A stretch of DNA of 9,449 nucleotides from Clostridia bacterium (GTDB taxonomy: Bacteria; Bacillota_A; Clostridia; Oscillospirales; Acutalibacteraceae). The position numbers and the translations under genes were made by a program. This document shows, piece after piece, positions 1 through 5,691 of the stretch. The stretch's first letter is position 1; each line of letters starts with the position of its first letter. Below the pieces are notes generated by a model. That model did not search any database. It was given only the letters and a program-made list of their open reading frames with translations, and was not told the origin of the DNA. Location of the stretch: positions 1 to 9,449 of the forward strand of contig JAFPCJ010000049.1 of the NCBI GenBank assembly GCA_017423885.1, written 5' to 3'.

Positions 1-2310
1 CGCTCCGTAAATCGGATCAAAGCCTTTATCTGCCAAAGCCGCAATCGCGGAAGGCTCAAAGCTTACGGTAACATTAAGATCCAAAAGTCTCTTTTTAAGC
101 GAAGTGAGCAACCTTTCGGCTATTAGCGAGATATCGTCATGCGAAAGCTTATGGAAAACTATGATATCGTCAACGCGGTTTAAGAATTCGGGTCTGAAAG
201 CGTTTTTAAGCTCGCCCATCACCTTTTCCTTGATATCGCTTTGAGAGTCATCGGCGCTTTCGGGAGTAAAGCCGAAGCTTATTTTCTTCTCGGTTATAAG
301 CCGCGCTCCGATATTCGAGGTCATAATGATAACGGTGTTCTTGAAATCCACGCGTCTGCCCTGCGAATCGGTAAGCACGCCGTCCTCAAGTATCTGCAAA
401 AGAATATTGAAAACATCGGGGTGAGCCTTTTCTATCTCATCGAAAAGCAGTACCGAATAAGGATGACGGCGCACCTGCTCGGTAAGCTGTCCGCCCTCTT
501 CGAAGCCGACATATCCCGGAGGCGAGCCGACAAGACGCGATACCGTATGCTTTTCCATATACTCTGACATATCAAGTCTTACCATCATGCTCTCGCTTCC
601 GAACATAGCCTCTGCCAATGCGCGGGCAAGCTCGGTCTTACCTACACCGGTAGGTCCGAGGAATATAAACGAGCCTATCGGACGTTTTGGGTCTTTAAGT
701 CCTACTCTGCCGCGGCGGATAGCCTTGGAAACTGCCGTGACAGCCTCATGCTGACCGACAAGCCGCTCATGCAAAACGCTTTCAAGTCTCAAAAGCCTTG
801 CGCTTTCCTCTTCGGTAAGCTGAACAACAGGTATTCCCGTCCAAGTAGACACTATCTCGGCAATATCCTCGGGTGTTACCTCTCCCGAAATATGAGCGTT
901 TTCCTCTCGGCGCTGACGCTTCTTTTCCTCTAACTCTGCGCGAAGCTTCTTTTCCTGATCGCGAAGTGCCGCCGCCCGCTCGAAGTCCTGCGTATTGATA
1001 GCCTCTTCCTTTTCAGCTTCAACCTCCGAGATACGCGCATTTGCTTCCTTTAGCTCATCGGGTGCCGAGCAGGCGGAAAGCCGCACCTTTGAAGCCGCCT
1101 CGTCCACAAGGTCGATTGCCTTATCGGGAAGAAAACGGTCGTTGATATATCGGTCGGAAAGTCTTACCGCCGCTTCAAGCGTTTCATCGGGTATACGCAC
1201 CTTATGATGTGCTTCGTACTTATCCTTTAATCCCTTTAATATCTGTATTGAATCCTCAACCGACGGTTCTGACACGGTCACAGGCTGAAAACGGCGTTCA
1301 AGTGCAGGATCCTTTTCAATATTCTTGCGGTATTCCGATATGGTAGTAGCACCGATAAGCTGCATATCTCCGCGCGCAAGCGAAGGCTTCAGGATATTTG
1401 CGGCATCCGTAGAGCCTTCTGCGGAGCCTGCACCGATTATGGTATGGACCTCATCAATAAACAGTATTATATCCTTATTGTTGACTACTTCATCAATCAC
1501 AGCGCGAATACGCTCTTCGAAGTCACCGCGGTACTTTGTGCCTGCGACCATTCCTGTAAGATCAAGTGTAAAAATACGCTTATTTTCAAGCAATTCAGGT
1601 ACTTCGCCTGCTACTATACGTTGGGCAAGTCCTTCAACTATAGCGGTTTTGCCGACACCCGGCTCACCAATAAGGCAAGGGTTATTCTTGGTACGGCGGC
1701 AGAGTATCTGTATTACTCTTTGCACCTCTTCGTTTCTTCCGATAACAGGGTCTATCTTACCCGAACGCGCAAGCTCGGTAAGATCACGCCCGAACTTTTC
1801 CAAGGTGGGTACCTTTTCATTCTTTTTTGAATTTTCTGCCCGAGTATGACCCGAAGCATTATCCTGACCAAGCCCCGAAACATTCAAAGCTTCGTTTGTT
1901 ATGACCGAAGTATCGGCGCCAAGCTCACCGATAAAGCGGACGGCATAATTATCGCCCTCCGAAAGTATACCGAGTAAAAGATGCTCTGTCCCCACAAGCT
2001 TTTTGCCCATTTCGGCGCATCCGCGCACCGCGTTTTCTATGACCCGCTTGGCTCGCGGAGTAAAGTATTCGGGAGAAAGTCTCGTAGGAGTTCCGCTCCC
2101 GATAGAAGATCGCATCAATTCCTCCAAGGCTTTAGCTGTAACACCGTTTTTATTAAGCACCGCCGAAGCTACGGCATTGCTTACTCGAAGCAATCCTAAA
2201 AGCAGATGCTCACTTCCTACATAGGTATGCCCCATCTGTCCTGCCGAGTTTATCGCCTGATTAAGCGCTTCGTTTGCCTTTTCGGTAAAACCGTCAAAAT
2301 TATATCTCAT
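1..2310 (-). CDS. clpC: ATP-dependent Clp protease ATP-binding subunit ClpC (3' end outside window)
   Basis: Hsp100/ClpC AAA+ unfoldase, which unfolds substrates and threads them into ClpP, including proteins marked by McsB with phospho-arginine. 770 codons are present; the frame is open at base 1, so only the last few dozen residues of a usual ~810-820 aa protein are missing. Two Clp-N repeats cover about residues 5-135 (each with a conserved GSEHLLLG or GTEHLLLG core). The first AAA+ domain has Walker A GEPGVGKT (215-222) and Walker B IDE (D286-E287). A UVR-like coiled M domain with DFERAAALRDQEKKL lies near 440-455. The second AAA+ domain has Walker A GPTGVGKT (552-559) and Walker B FDE (D624-E625). 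A ClpP-docking type loop, FGF, is at 679-681, so it should partner ClpP. The start ATG has GGAGGG just upstream and lies 22 nt after the mcsB stop, as last gene of the ctsR operon. The M domain and operon argue for ClpC rather than ClpB or ClpE. Confidence 0.97.
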   Translation of the reverse strand, partial: MRYNFDGFTEKANEALNQAINSAGQMGHTYVGSEHLLLGLLRVSNAVASAVLNKNGVTAKALEELMRSSIGSGTPTRLSPEYFTPRAKRVIENAVRGCAEMGKKLVGTEHLLLGILSEGDNYAVRFIGELGADTSVITNEALNVSGLGQDNASGHTRAENSKKNEKVPTLEKFGRDLTELARSGKIDPVIGRNEEVQRVIQILCRRTKNNPCLIGEPGVGKTAIVEGLAQRIVAGEVPELLENKRIFTLDLTGMVAGTKYRGDFEERIRAVIDEVVNNKDIILFIDEVHTIIGAGSAEGSTDAANILKPSLARGDMQLIGATTISEYRKNIEKDPALERRFQPVTVSEPSVEDSIQILKGLKDKYEAHHKVRIPDETLEAAVRLSDRYINDRFLPDKAIDLVDEAASKVRLSACSAPDELKEANARISEVEAEKEEAINTQDFERAAALRDQEKKLRAELEEKKRQRREENAHISGEVTPEDIAEIVSTWTGIPVVQLTEEESARLLRLESVLHERLVGQHEAVTAVSKAIRRGRVGLKDPKRPIGSFIFLGPTGVGKTELARALAEAMFGSESMMVRLDMSEYMEKHTVSRLVGSPPGYVGFEEGGQLTEQVRRHPYSVLLFDEIEKAHPDVFNILLQILEDGVLTDSQGRRVDFKNTVIIMTSNIGARLITEKKISFGFTPESADDSQSDIKEKVMGELKNAFRPEFLNRVDDIIVFHKLSHDDISLIAERLLTSLKKRLLDLNVTVSFEPSAIAALADKGFDPIYGA

Positions 2311-2332
2311 TGTTATCCCTCCAAAGTGTTAT

Positions 2333-3340
2333 TCACCCGAGAGCCTGCCTTACTGAATTTGCTCTGTATATATCACGCTCGTCGGGTCCTATTTGCCCAT
2401 AACGGCGCATCAGCATATACGGCTGACCCTCGATCATAAGTTTTATGGGTAAGGCTTCCTCATTTATTATGCCCATGCTTTGCCCGAGTTTAATCTCCGA
2501 AAGCAGCTTCATCATTTCCTCGCTGCTTAAAATGCGCGCGTATTTAAGTGTTCCGAGCGCACGCATACAAACGTCCTCAAGCTTTGTTCTGTCAAGCGAA
2601 GTACGCTCTCGGCGCTCCTTTTCAACAAGCTGCATGGTAATTATTTTCAGATTGTCAAGTGCATTTTTCTCGCTGATACCCAAGGTTATCTGATTGGATA
2701 TCTGATATAAAGATGCCTTTGCACGGCTTCCCTCACCGTACATTCCGCGAACGGTAAAGCCTATTTTGTTTACCGATTCTGCCAAAGTAGGTATTTGTCC
2801 TGCGCCCTCGATTATAGGCAGATGAAGCATAACGGATGCTCTGAGTCCTGTTCCGAGATTGGTAGGACACTCGGTAAGAAAGCCGAGATTTTCGTCAAAA
2901 GCAAAGCCGAGAGTATCACAAAGCAGGCAATCAAGCTCTACTGCAACGTCATACGCCTTTTCGAGCTGTAATCCGCCGCAGATGACCTGAATGCGAAGAT
3001 GGTCCTCCTCACCTATCATTATACTTATGCTTTCATCATCAGAGAGTATCACAGCACGGCTTCTTTTATCGGCTATAAATTCGGGGCTTACCACATGGCG
3101 CTCCACCATTGCCCTCGCCTCATTCTCGGGAACATCCTTCATATCTATAAACTTAAGTGAGCGTGCAAAGGGTGTATTGCTTTCGGTTATCGCTTTTTTG
3201 ACCTTTTCGTTAAGCTCTTGACGTTGCGCCTCGGTCATACGCGAAGGAAACGGGATCCCTGCAAGGTTTCTTGCAAGGCGAATTCGCGAGCTTACAACTA
3301 TATCATCCTCGGGAGAGCTTTGCATATACCAACTGCTCAT
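2333..3340 (-). CDS. mcsB: Protein arginine kinase McsB
   Basis: ATP:guanido phosphotransferase-family protein kinase that phosphorylates arginine side chains, inactivating CtsR and tagging damaged proteins for ClpCP. The 335-aa frame opens with the family's conserved DIVVSSRIRLARN (13-25). It carries the acidic active-site motif EEDHLRIQ (111-118), the catalytic-loop signature CPTNLGTGLRASV with Cys158, and YGEGS (201-205) followed by QISNQITLG. The C-terminal GPDERDIYRAN segment matches the McsB-specific end. It is shorter than the ~363-aa Bacillus protein, lacking about ten residues at the N-terminus and a short tail, but every catalytic block is intact. The ATG overlaps the mcsA stop (ATGA). 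Its Shine-Dalgarno AGGAGG, 7 nt upstream, is provided by the Glu codons at the end of mcsA, indicating translational coupling. McsA is the expected activator. Confidence 0.96.
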   Translation of the reverse strand: MSSWYMQSSPEDDIVVSSRIRLARNLAGIPFPSRMTEAQRQELNEKVKKAITESNTPFARSLKFIDMKDVPENEARAMVERHVVSPEFIADKRSRAVILSDDESISIMIGEEDHLRIQVICGGLQLEKAYDVAVELDCLLCDTLGFAFDENLGFLTECPTNLGTGLRASVMLHLPIIEGAGQIPTLAESVNKIGFTVRGMYGEGSRAKASLYQISNQITLGISEKNALDNLKIITMQLVEKERRERTSLDRTKLEDVCMRALGTLKYARILSSEEMMKLLSEIKLGQSMGIINEEALPIKLMIEGQPYMLMRRYGQIGPDERDIYRANSVRQALG

Positions 3341-3831
3341 TTCTGTTCCTCCTCAAGCTTTTTTATTTTATCGCGCACTATAGCGGCATCCTCGAATTTT
3401 TCCTGTCTTACAAGTTCATTGAGCTGCATTCGCAATTCCTCAACGGTCTCACTCTTGGGAACTACCGCAAGCGGAGCGCGATTGGGTATTCTGCCTACAT
3501 GGCGCGTACTTCCGTGCACACGTTTAAGGTATGGCAGAAGCTGATCGTAAAAGGTCTTATAGCATTCGGGACAGCCCGCTCTTCCGCTCTCGGCAATATC
3601 CGAAAAAGCAGCATTACAGCACGGACAGCGCACCGCCGCCGTTTTAGAGCCTGATGCCTGAACATCACCGAAAAGAGAAGCAAGCATTTCTCCGAGGTTA
3701 TTGTGGTGCCCATCGGTATACCCCTCAGTAGCGGCACAGTAGCCGCAAAGATTTTTTTCATGAACAACGCCGTTTACCACCGAACGGATATGGGTAGTGG
3801 CATGGTTTTTTCCGCATTTCTCACACAACAT
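3337..3831 (-). CDS. mcsA: McsA, zinc-binding activator of McsB (UVR domain protein)
   Basis: Adaptor and activator of the McsB arginine kinase; in the characterised Bacillus system it binds zinc and helps release CtsR from DNA. The 164-aa product has four CxxC pairs: C3/C6, C29/C32, C69/C72 and C87/C90, forming two treble-clef-like zinc modules. These are followed by a basic linker and a C-terminal UVR motif (about 130-164) with the signature FEDAAIVRDKIKKLEEE, the same type of motif found in the ClpC M domain. It is slightly shorter than the ~185-aa Bacillus McsA. The start lies 18 nt after the ctsR stop, with an AAAGGATG-type ribosome binding site. The stop overlaps the mcsB start by 4 nt. 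The order ctsR-mcsA-mcsB-clpC is the classical one, leaving little doubt about identity despite low sequence conservation between the modules. Confidence 0.93.
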   Translation of the reverse strand: MLCEKCGKNHATTHIRSVVNGVVHEKNLCGYCAATEGYTDGHHNNLGEMLASLFGDVQASGSKTAAVRCPCCNAAFSDIAESGRAGCPECYKTFYDQLLPYLKRVHGSTRHVGRIPNRAPLAVVPKSETVEELRMQLNELVRQEKFEDAAIVRDKIKKLEEEQK

Positions 3832-3849
3832 AAAGCTATCATCCTTTCA

Positions 3850-4302
3850 TTAAAGCTGTGTCATAAGCATTTCCTTGAGTATCGCCGCGCGAACAGTGTC
3901 CTTCAATACAGGCGGAACACATCGCATGACGTTTGACGATATCGCCGACATCATTATACGCGCACTTTCGTTATTTATAAGCTTTGATTGCAGACAGTTT
4001 TCAATAACTATCCTTGCCGACATTGCATCAATACTCTCTCCTACCGAATTGATTATATGCATTAGCGCAGACGAATGACTCATTACAACTCGGCGTATCT
4101 TTACATATCCGCCGCCGCCGCGCCTACTTTCTATAGTAAAACCGTGCTCGGGGGTAAATCGCGAGGAAAGAACATAGTTTATCTGACTCGGCGCACAGCC
4201 TATCATGCTTGCAAGCTCGTTTCTCTGGATCTCGGCGGTATTGACCTCCGATTCATCCAGCATCCTTAATATTTCAGCAGTTATAAGATCGCTTATCCTC
4301 AT
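3850..4302 (-). CDS. ctsR: Transcriptional repressor CtsR (class III heat-shock genes)
   Basis: Dimeric winged-helix repressor of clp genes that acts as a protein thermosensor: heat loosens its glycine-rich wing from DNA. The 150-aa product starts MRISDLITAEILRML, has a helix-turn-helix with RNELASMIGCAPSQINYVLSSRF (about 27-49), then the diagnostic wing ESRRGGGGYVKIRRV (about 58-72). The four consecutive glycines are the temperature-sensing tip known from the family. A C-terminal helical domain follows, the part targeted by ClpC/McsB in known systems. Length matches the usual ~150-155 aa. The start is set by AAAGGTGATG upstream; another ATG 7 nt upstream is out of frame. As first gene of the operon it is autoregulated through the CtsR boxes directly upstream. 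Confidence 0.96.
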   Translation of the reverse strand: MRISDLITAEILRMLDESEVNTAEIQRNELASMIGCAPSQINYVLSSRFTPEHGFTIESRRGGGGYVKIRRVVMSHSSALMHIINSVGESIDAMSARIVIENCLQSKLINNESARIMMSAISSNVMRCVPPVLKDTVRAAILKEMLMTQL

Positions 4303-4315
4303 TTTCCATCACCTT

Positions 4316-4332
4316 TTTGACCTTTCCTGACT
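4316..4332 (-). promoter_or_regulatory. CtsR operator, promoter-proximal box
   Basis: Minus strand reads AGTCAGG-AAA-GGTCAAA, a tandem heptad with a 3-nt spacer. It fits the known CtsR consensus (RGTCAAA-NAN-RGTCAAA) except for two bases at the end of the first heptad; the second heptad is perfect. It covers the predicted transcription start and lies just upstream of the ctsR ribosome binding site, so bound CtsR should block initiation. Confidence 0.85.
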
Positions 4333-4335
4333 TTT

Positions 4336-4363
4336 ATTATACACGAAAGTCAGGAAAAGTCAA
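4336..4363 (-). promoter_or_regulatory. Sigma-A promoter of the ctsR-mcsA-mcsB-clpC operon
   Basis: Read on the minus strand: -35 TTGACT (4363-4358), a 16-bp spacer, and a perfect -10 TATAAT (4341-4336). The transcription start should fall near 4329, leaving a leader of under 30 nt before the ctsR ATG at 4302. The -35 is embedded in one CtsR box and the predicted start site in the other. No other comparable promoter was seen in the operon. Confidence 0.88.
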
Positions 4364-4364
4364 T
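4348..4364 (+). promoter_or_regulatory. CtsR operator, distal box in opposite orientation
   Basis: Plus strand reads AGTCAGG-AAA-AGTCAAT, a second CtsR-type tandem heptad with the same two deviations (AGTCAGG) as the proximal box plus one at its last base. It overlaps the -35 of the operon promoter. Together the boxes form an 18-bp inverted repeat (4317-4334 and 4346-4363) with 17 of 18 positions complementary and an 11-bp centre that contains the -10. Confidence 0.75.
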
Positions 4365-4399
4365 AACCAATTTAAAATTTTTCTTTTTTTCATCGTGTA

Positions 4400-4426
4400 A
4401 CACTTTTTAAAAAACAGCATAGTATG
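4400..4426 (+). promoter_or_regulatory. Possible sporulation-type (sigma-K-like) promoter of the Cys-rich peptide
   Basis: Upstream of the small gene the plus strand has AC (4400-4401), a 16-bp spacer and CATAGTATG (4418-4426). The SigK -10 pattern is CATAnnnTA with AC as -35; all but the final base fits. No convincing sigma-A pair is seen in 4365-4457. These motifs are short and could occur by chance, so this is a weak call. Confidence 0.22.
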
Positions 4427-4457
4427 TGATGAAGACGCAAAAAGGAGGTCTTTTATA

Positions 4458-4598
4458 ATGTGTAACAACGGTTTTGGCGGAAATTGCTCTTGGATCATCA
4501 TCCTTATACTCATCCTCTTCTGCTGCGGCGGTAACAACGGTTGCGGAGTTACCACAAGCAATGGATGCGGTTGCGACAACAACTGCGGCTGCTGCTAA
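4458..4598 (+). CDS. Small Gly/Cys-rich single-pass membrane peptide (46 aa)
   Basis: Too short for usual gene finding but well supported: a textbook AAAGGAGGT ribosome binding site (4441-4449) lies 8-9 nt before the ATG, the stop is TAA, and a strong terminator follows. The peptide starts MCNNGFGGNCSW, has one hydrophobic segment of Ile/Leu/Phe (residues 12-21), then a CCGGNNGCG turn and a tail ending NNCGCC. Ten of 46 residues are cysteine and about a fifth are glycine. It resembles the small YjcZ-like or high-cysteine peptides of spore-forming Bacillota, some linked to the spore coat; that link is an inference from composition. The cysteines could bind metal or crosslink. It is transcribed divergently from ctsR and convergently towards the AraC-type gene. 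The function is unknown. Confidence 0.72.
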   Translation: MCNNGFGGNCSWIIILILILFCCGGNNGCGVTTSNGCGCDNNCGCC

Positions 4599-4612
4599 CG
4601 CTTCCATAGCGC

Positions 4613-4644
4613 AAAAAAAAAGAAAAGCCCTATATAGGACTTTT
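4613..4644 (-). terminator. Rho-independent terminator for the minus-strand AraC-type gene
   Basis: Read on the minus strand, the arms AAAAG/CTTTT and CCTA/TAGG with one internal mismatch form a hairpin (4644-4623). A C and a run of nine T (4621-4613) follow. It faces transcription coming from the gene ending at 4794, about 150 nt upstream, and protects the convergent small gene. Confidence 0.65.
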
Positions 4645-4652
4645 CAGAAATT

Positions 4653-4680
4653 CGGCCACCCGAAAGGGTGGTCGTTTTTT
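4653..4680 (+). terminator. Rho-independent terminator of the Cys-rich peptide gene
   Basis: Plus strand CGGCCACCC, a GAAA tetraloop, then GGGTGGTCG (one G-U pair) and six T. It is a GC-rich 9-bp stem with a U tract, located 55 nt after the TAA of the small gene. Confidence 0.88.
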
Positions 4681-4793
4681 GTTAGGATGGATTATACCTA
4701 AAATACAGTATCATCACAAGCTGTCTCGATCACTTATATTACCCTTATAGGCTTGATCAAATGTTACAGTGAAGGTTGTCCTGAAGGATGGTA

Positions 4794-5585
4794 TCACAAT
4801 TCCCTGCAATAAAATGGCTTTTGCAAACGGTATTCATTGGGAGATATTCCCACTTGCTGTTTAAAGGAGCGGGAGAAATGACAGGCATCATAAAAGTCTG
4901 CCGCTTCGGCTATAGCCGCTACTGTCATATCGGTATTTCGAAGCATATCCTTTGCCCTTGTAATGCGGACATTCTGAACGTACTGCGAAAAGCCTATTCC
5001 GTTTATCTGCGTAAACATCTTTCCCATATATCGCTCTGTATATCCGTACCGCTCGGCGAATTCACTCAACTGTGGTGAGTGCCAAGCGGTATCTATTTCC
5101 TCGGTCATCTTTCTTATAATACTTGCCCACCGTCTTTCTTTGCCTTTGAAATTTGGCGACTCAAATGAAAAAAACTCCGTAAGCGCAGCCTTTAAAAAGT
5201 GTTCCGCTTCGTGCACTCTGTTACTGTTGAACAATGTAACCGTTCGCAAAAGTAAATTTCTAAAAAATACAATATCCGTCATCTGTTTTTCAATCAGCGG
5301 ATACGGCTTACAAGGCTCCCCTTTTTCATCAAGAATATCAAAATGAATATTAATAACAAAAAGCGGCTTCTCCTTGTTGTGCTCACCTATATATCTGCAA
5401 TCAGGCTCTAAAAGCAAAACTGCTCCCTCGCAAACCGATATTTCCTGCGATAACTCGCATTCAGATCAAAGCTTTCCCTCTCCACGTAAAACTGACAAAA
5501 GATCATAGTCACAAAATATGGGAGAATTCCAACTCCATTCCCTTGCACAATCATTTATTCCCGCTGAATTGATCCTTATATCCAT
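4794..5585 (-). pseudogene. AraC-family transcriptional regulator with premature in-frame TGA
   Basis: Read from the ATG at 5585 the frame gives 39 codons (MDIRINSAGINDC... to ...VLRGEGKL), then TGA at 5468-5466, then the rest of an AraC-type protein in the same frame to the TGA at 4796-4794. The whole is 263 residue positions, normal for the family. The N-terminal cupin-like sensor part spans about residues 15-110, with the family-like CRYIGEHN and FVINIHFDI after the stop. Two helix-turn-helix motifs lie in the last 100 residues (SEFAERYGYTERYMGKMFTQ and VAAIAEAADFYDACHFSRSF). The start is backed by AAAGGGAG 7 nt upstream and a good promoter. Either the gene is broken by a point change (CGA or TGG to TGA would do), or translation restarts at TTG 5417, which has GAGGGAG 5 nt before it and would yield 207 aa with an incomplete sensor. 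Sequencing error is also possible. It probably controlled the divergent UroD-like gene. Confidence 0.78.
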
Positions 5586-5599
5586 TTCCCCACTCCCTT

Positions 5600-5615
5600 T
5601 TGTACAATTATACAA
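5600..5615. promoter_or_regulatory. Near-palindrome over the -10 of the regulator promoter
   Basis: The 16-bp sequence TTGTACAATTATACAA is an inverted repeat with 14 of 16 positions symmetric. It covers the regulator's -10 and predicted start site. It could be an operator for autoregulation or for another repressor. AT-rich palindromes also arise by chance, so confidence is limited. Confidence 0.35.
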
Positions 5616-5635
5616 TTTCTTGTTACTTTTTTCAA
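5607..5635 (-). promoter_or_regulatory. Sigma-A promoter of the AraC-type regulator
   Basis: Minus strand: -35 TTGAAA (5635-5630), 17-bp spacer, perfect -10 TATAAT (5612-5607). The start would be near 5600, with the Shine-Dalgarno AAAGGGAG (5600-5593) almost at the 5' end of the message. The intact promoter suggests that the regulator's interruption is recent or that the gene is still expressed. Confidence 0.8.
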
Positions 5636-5658
5636 TGGTATTTTTTAAAGCCTTGGGT

Positions 5659-5664
5659 TATAAT
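5659..5664 (+). promoter_or_regulatory. -10 element of the UroD-like gene, without a clear -35
   Basis: A perfect TATAAT lies 27 nt before the ATG at 5692. At 16-18 bp upstream the sequence around 5635-5642 (ATGGTATT) bears no resemblance to TTGACA. A good -10 with no -35 is typical of activator-dependent promoters, in keeping with the divergent AraC-type regulator. The leader is short. Confidence 0.55.
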
Positions 5665-5691
5665 TTTTAAAAAAGCATAGGAGCAATCAGC

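Noticed and set aside
1325..1849. 174-codon and 128-codon plus-strand frames opposite clpC
   Set aside because: They are shadows of the first ClpC AAA+ domain, which has intact Walker motifs on the minus strand.
5466..5468. The TGA as selenocysteine or as a tryptophan codon (code change)
   Set aside because: No SECIS-like hairpin is evident just downstream and AraC regulators are not selenoproteins. mcsB, mcsA and murA end in TGA and TGG is used for Trp elsewhere, so the standard code applies.
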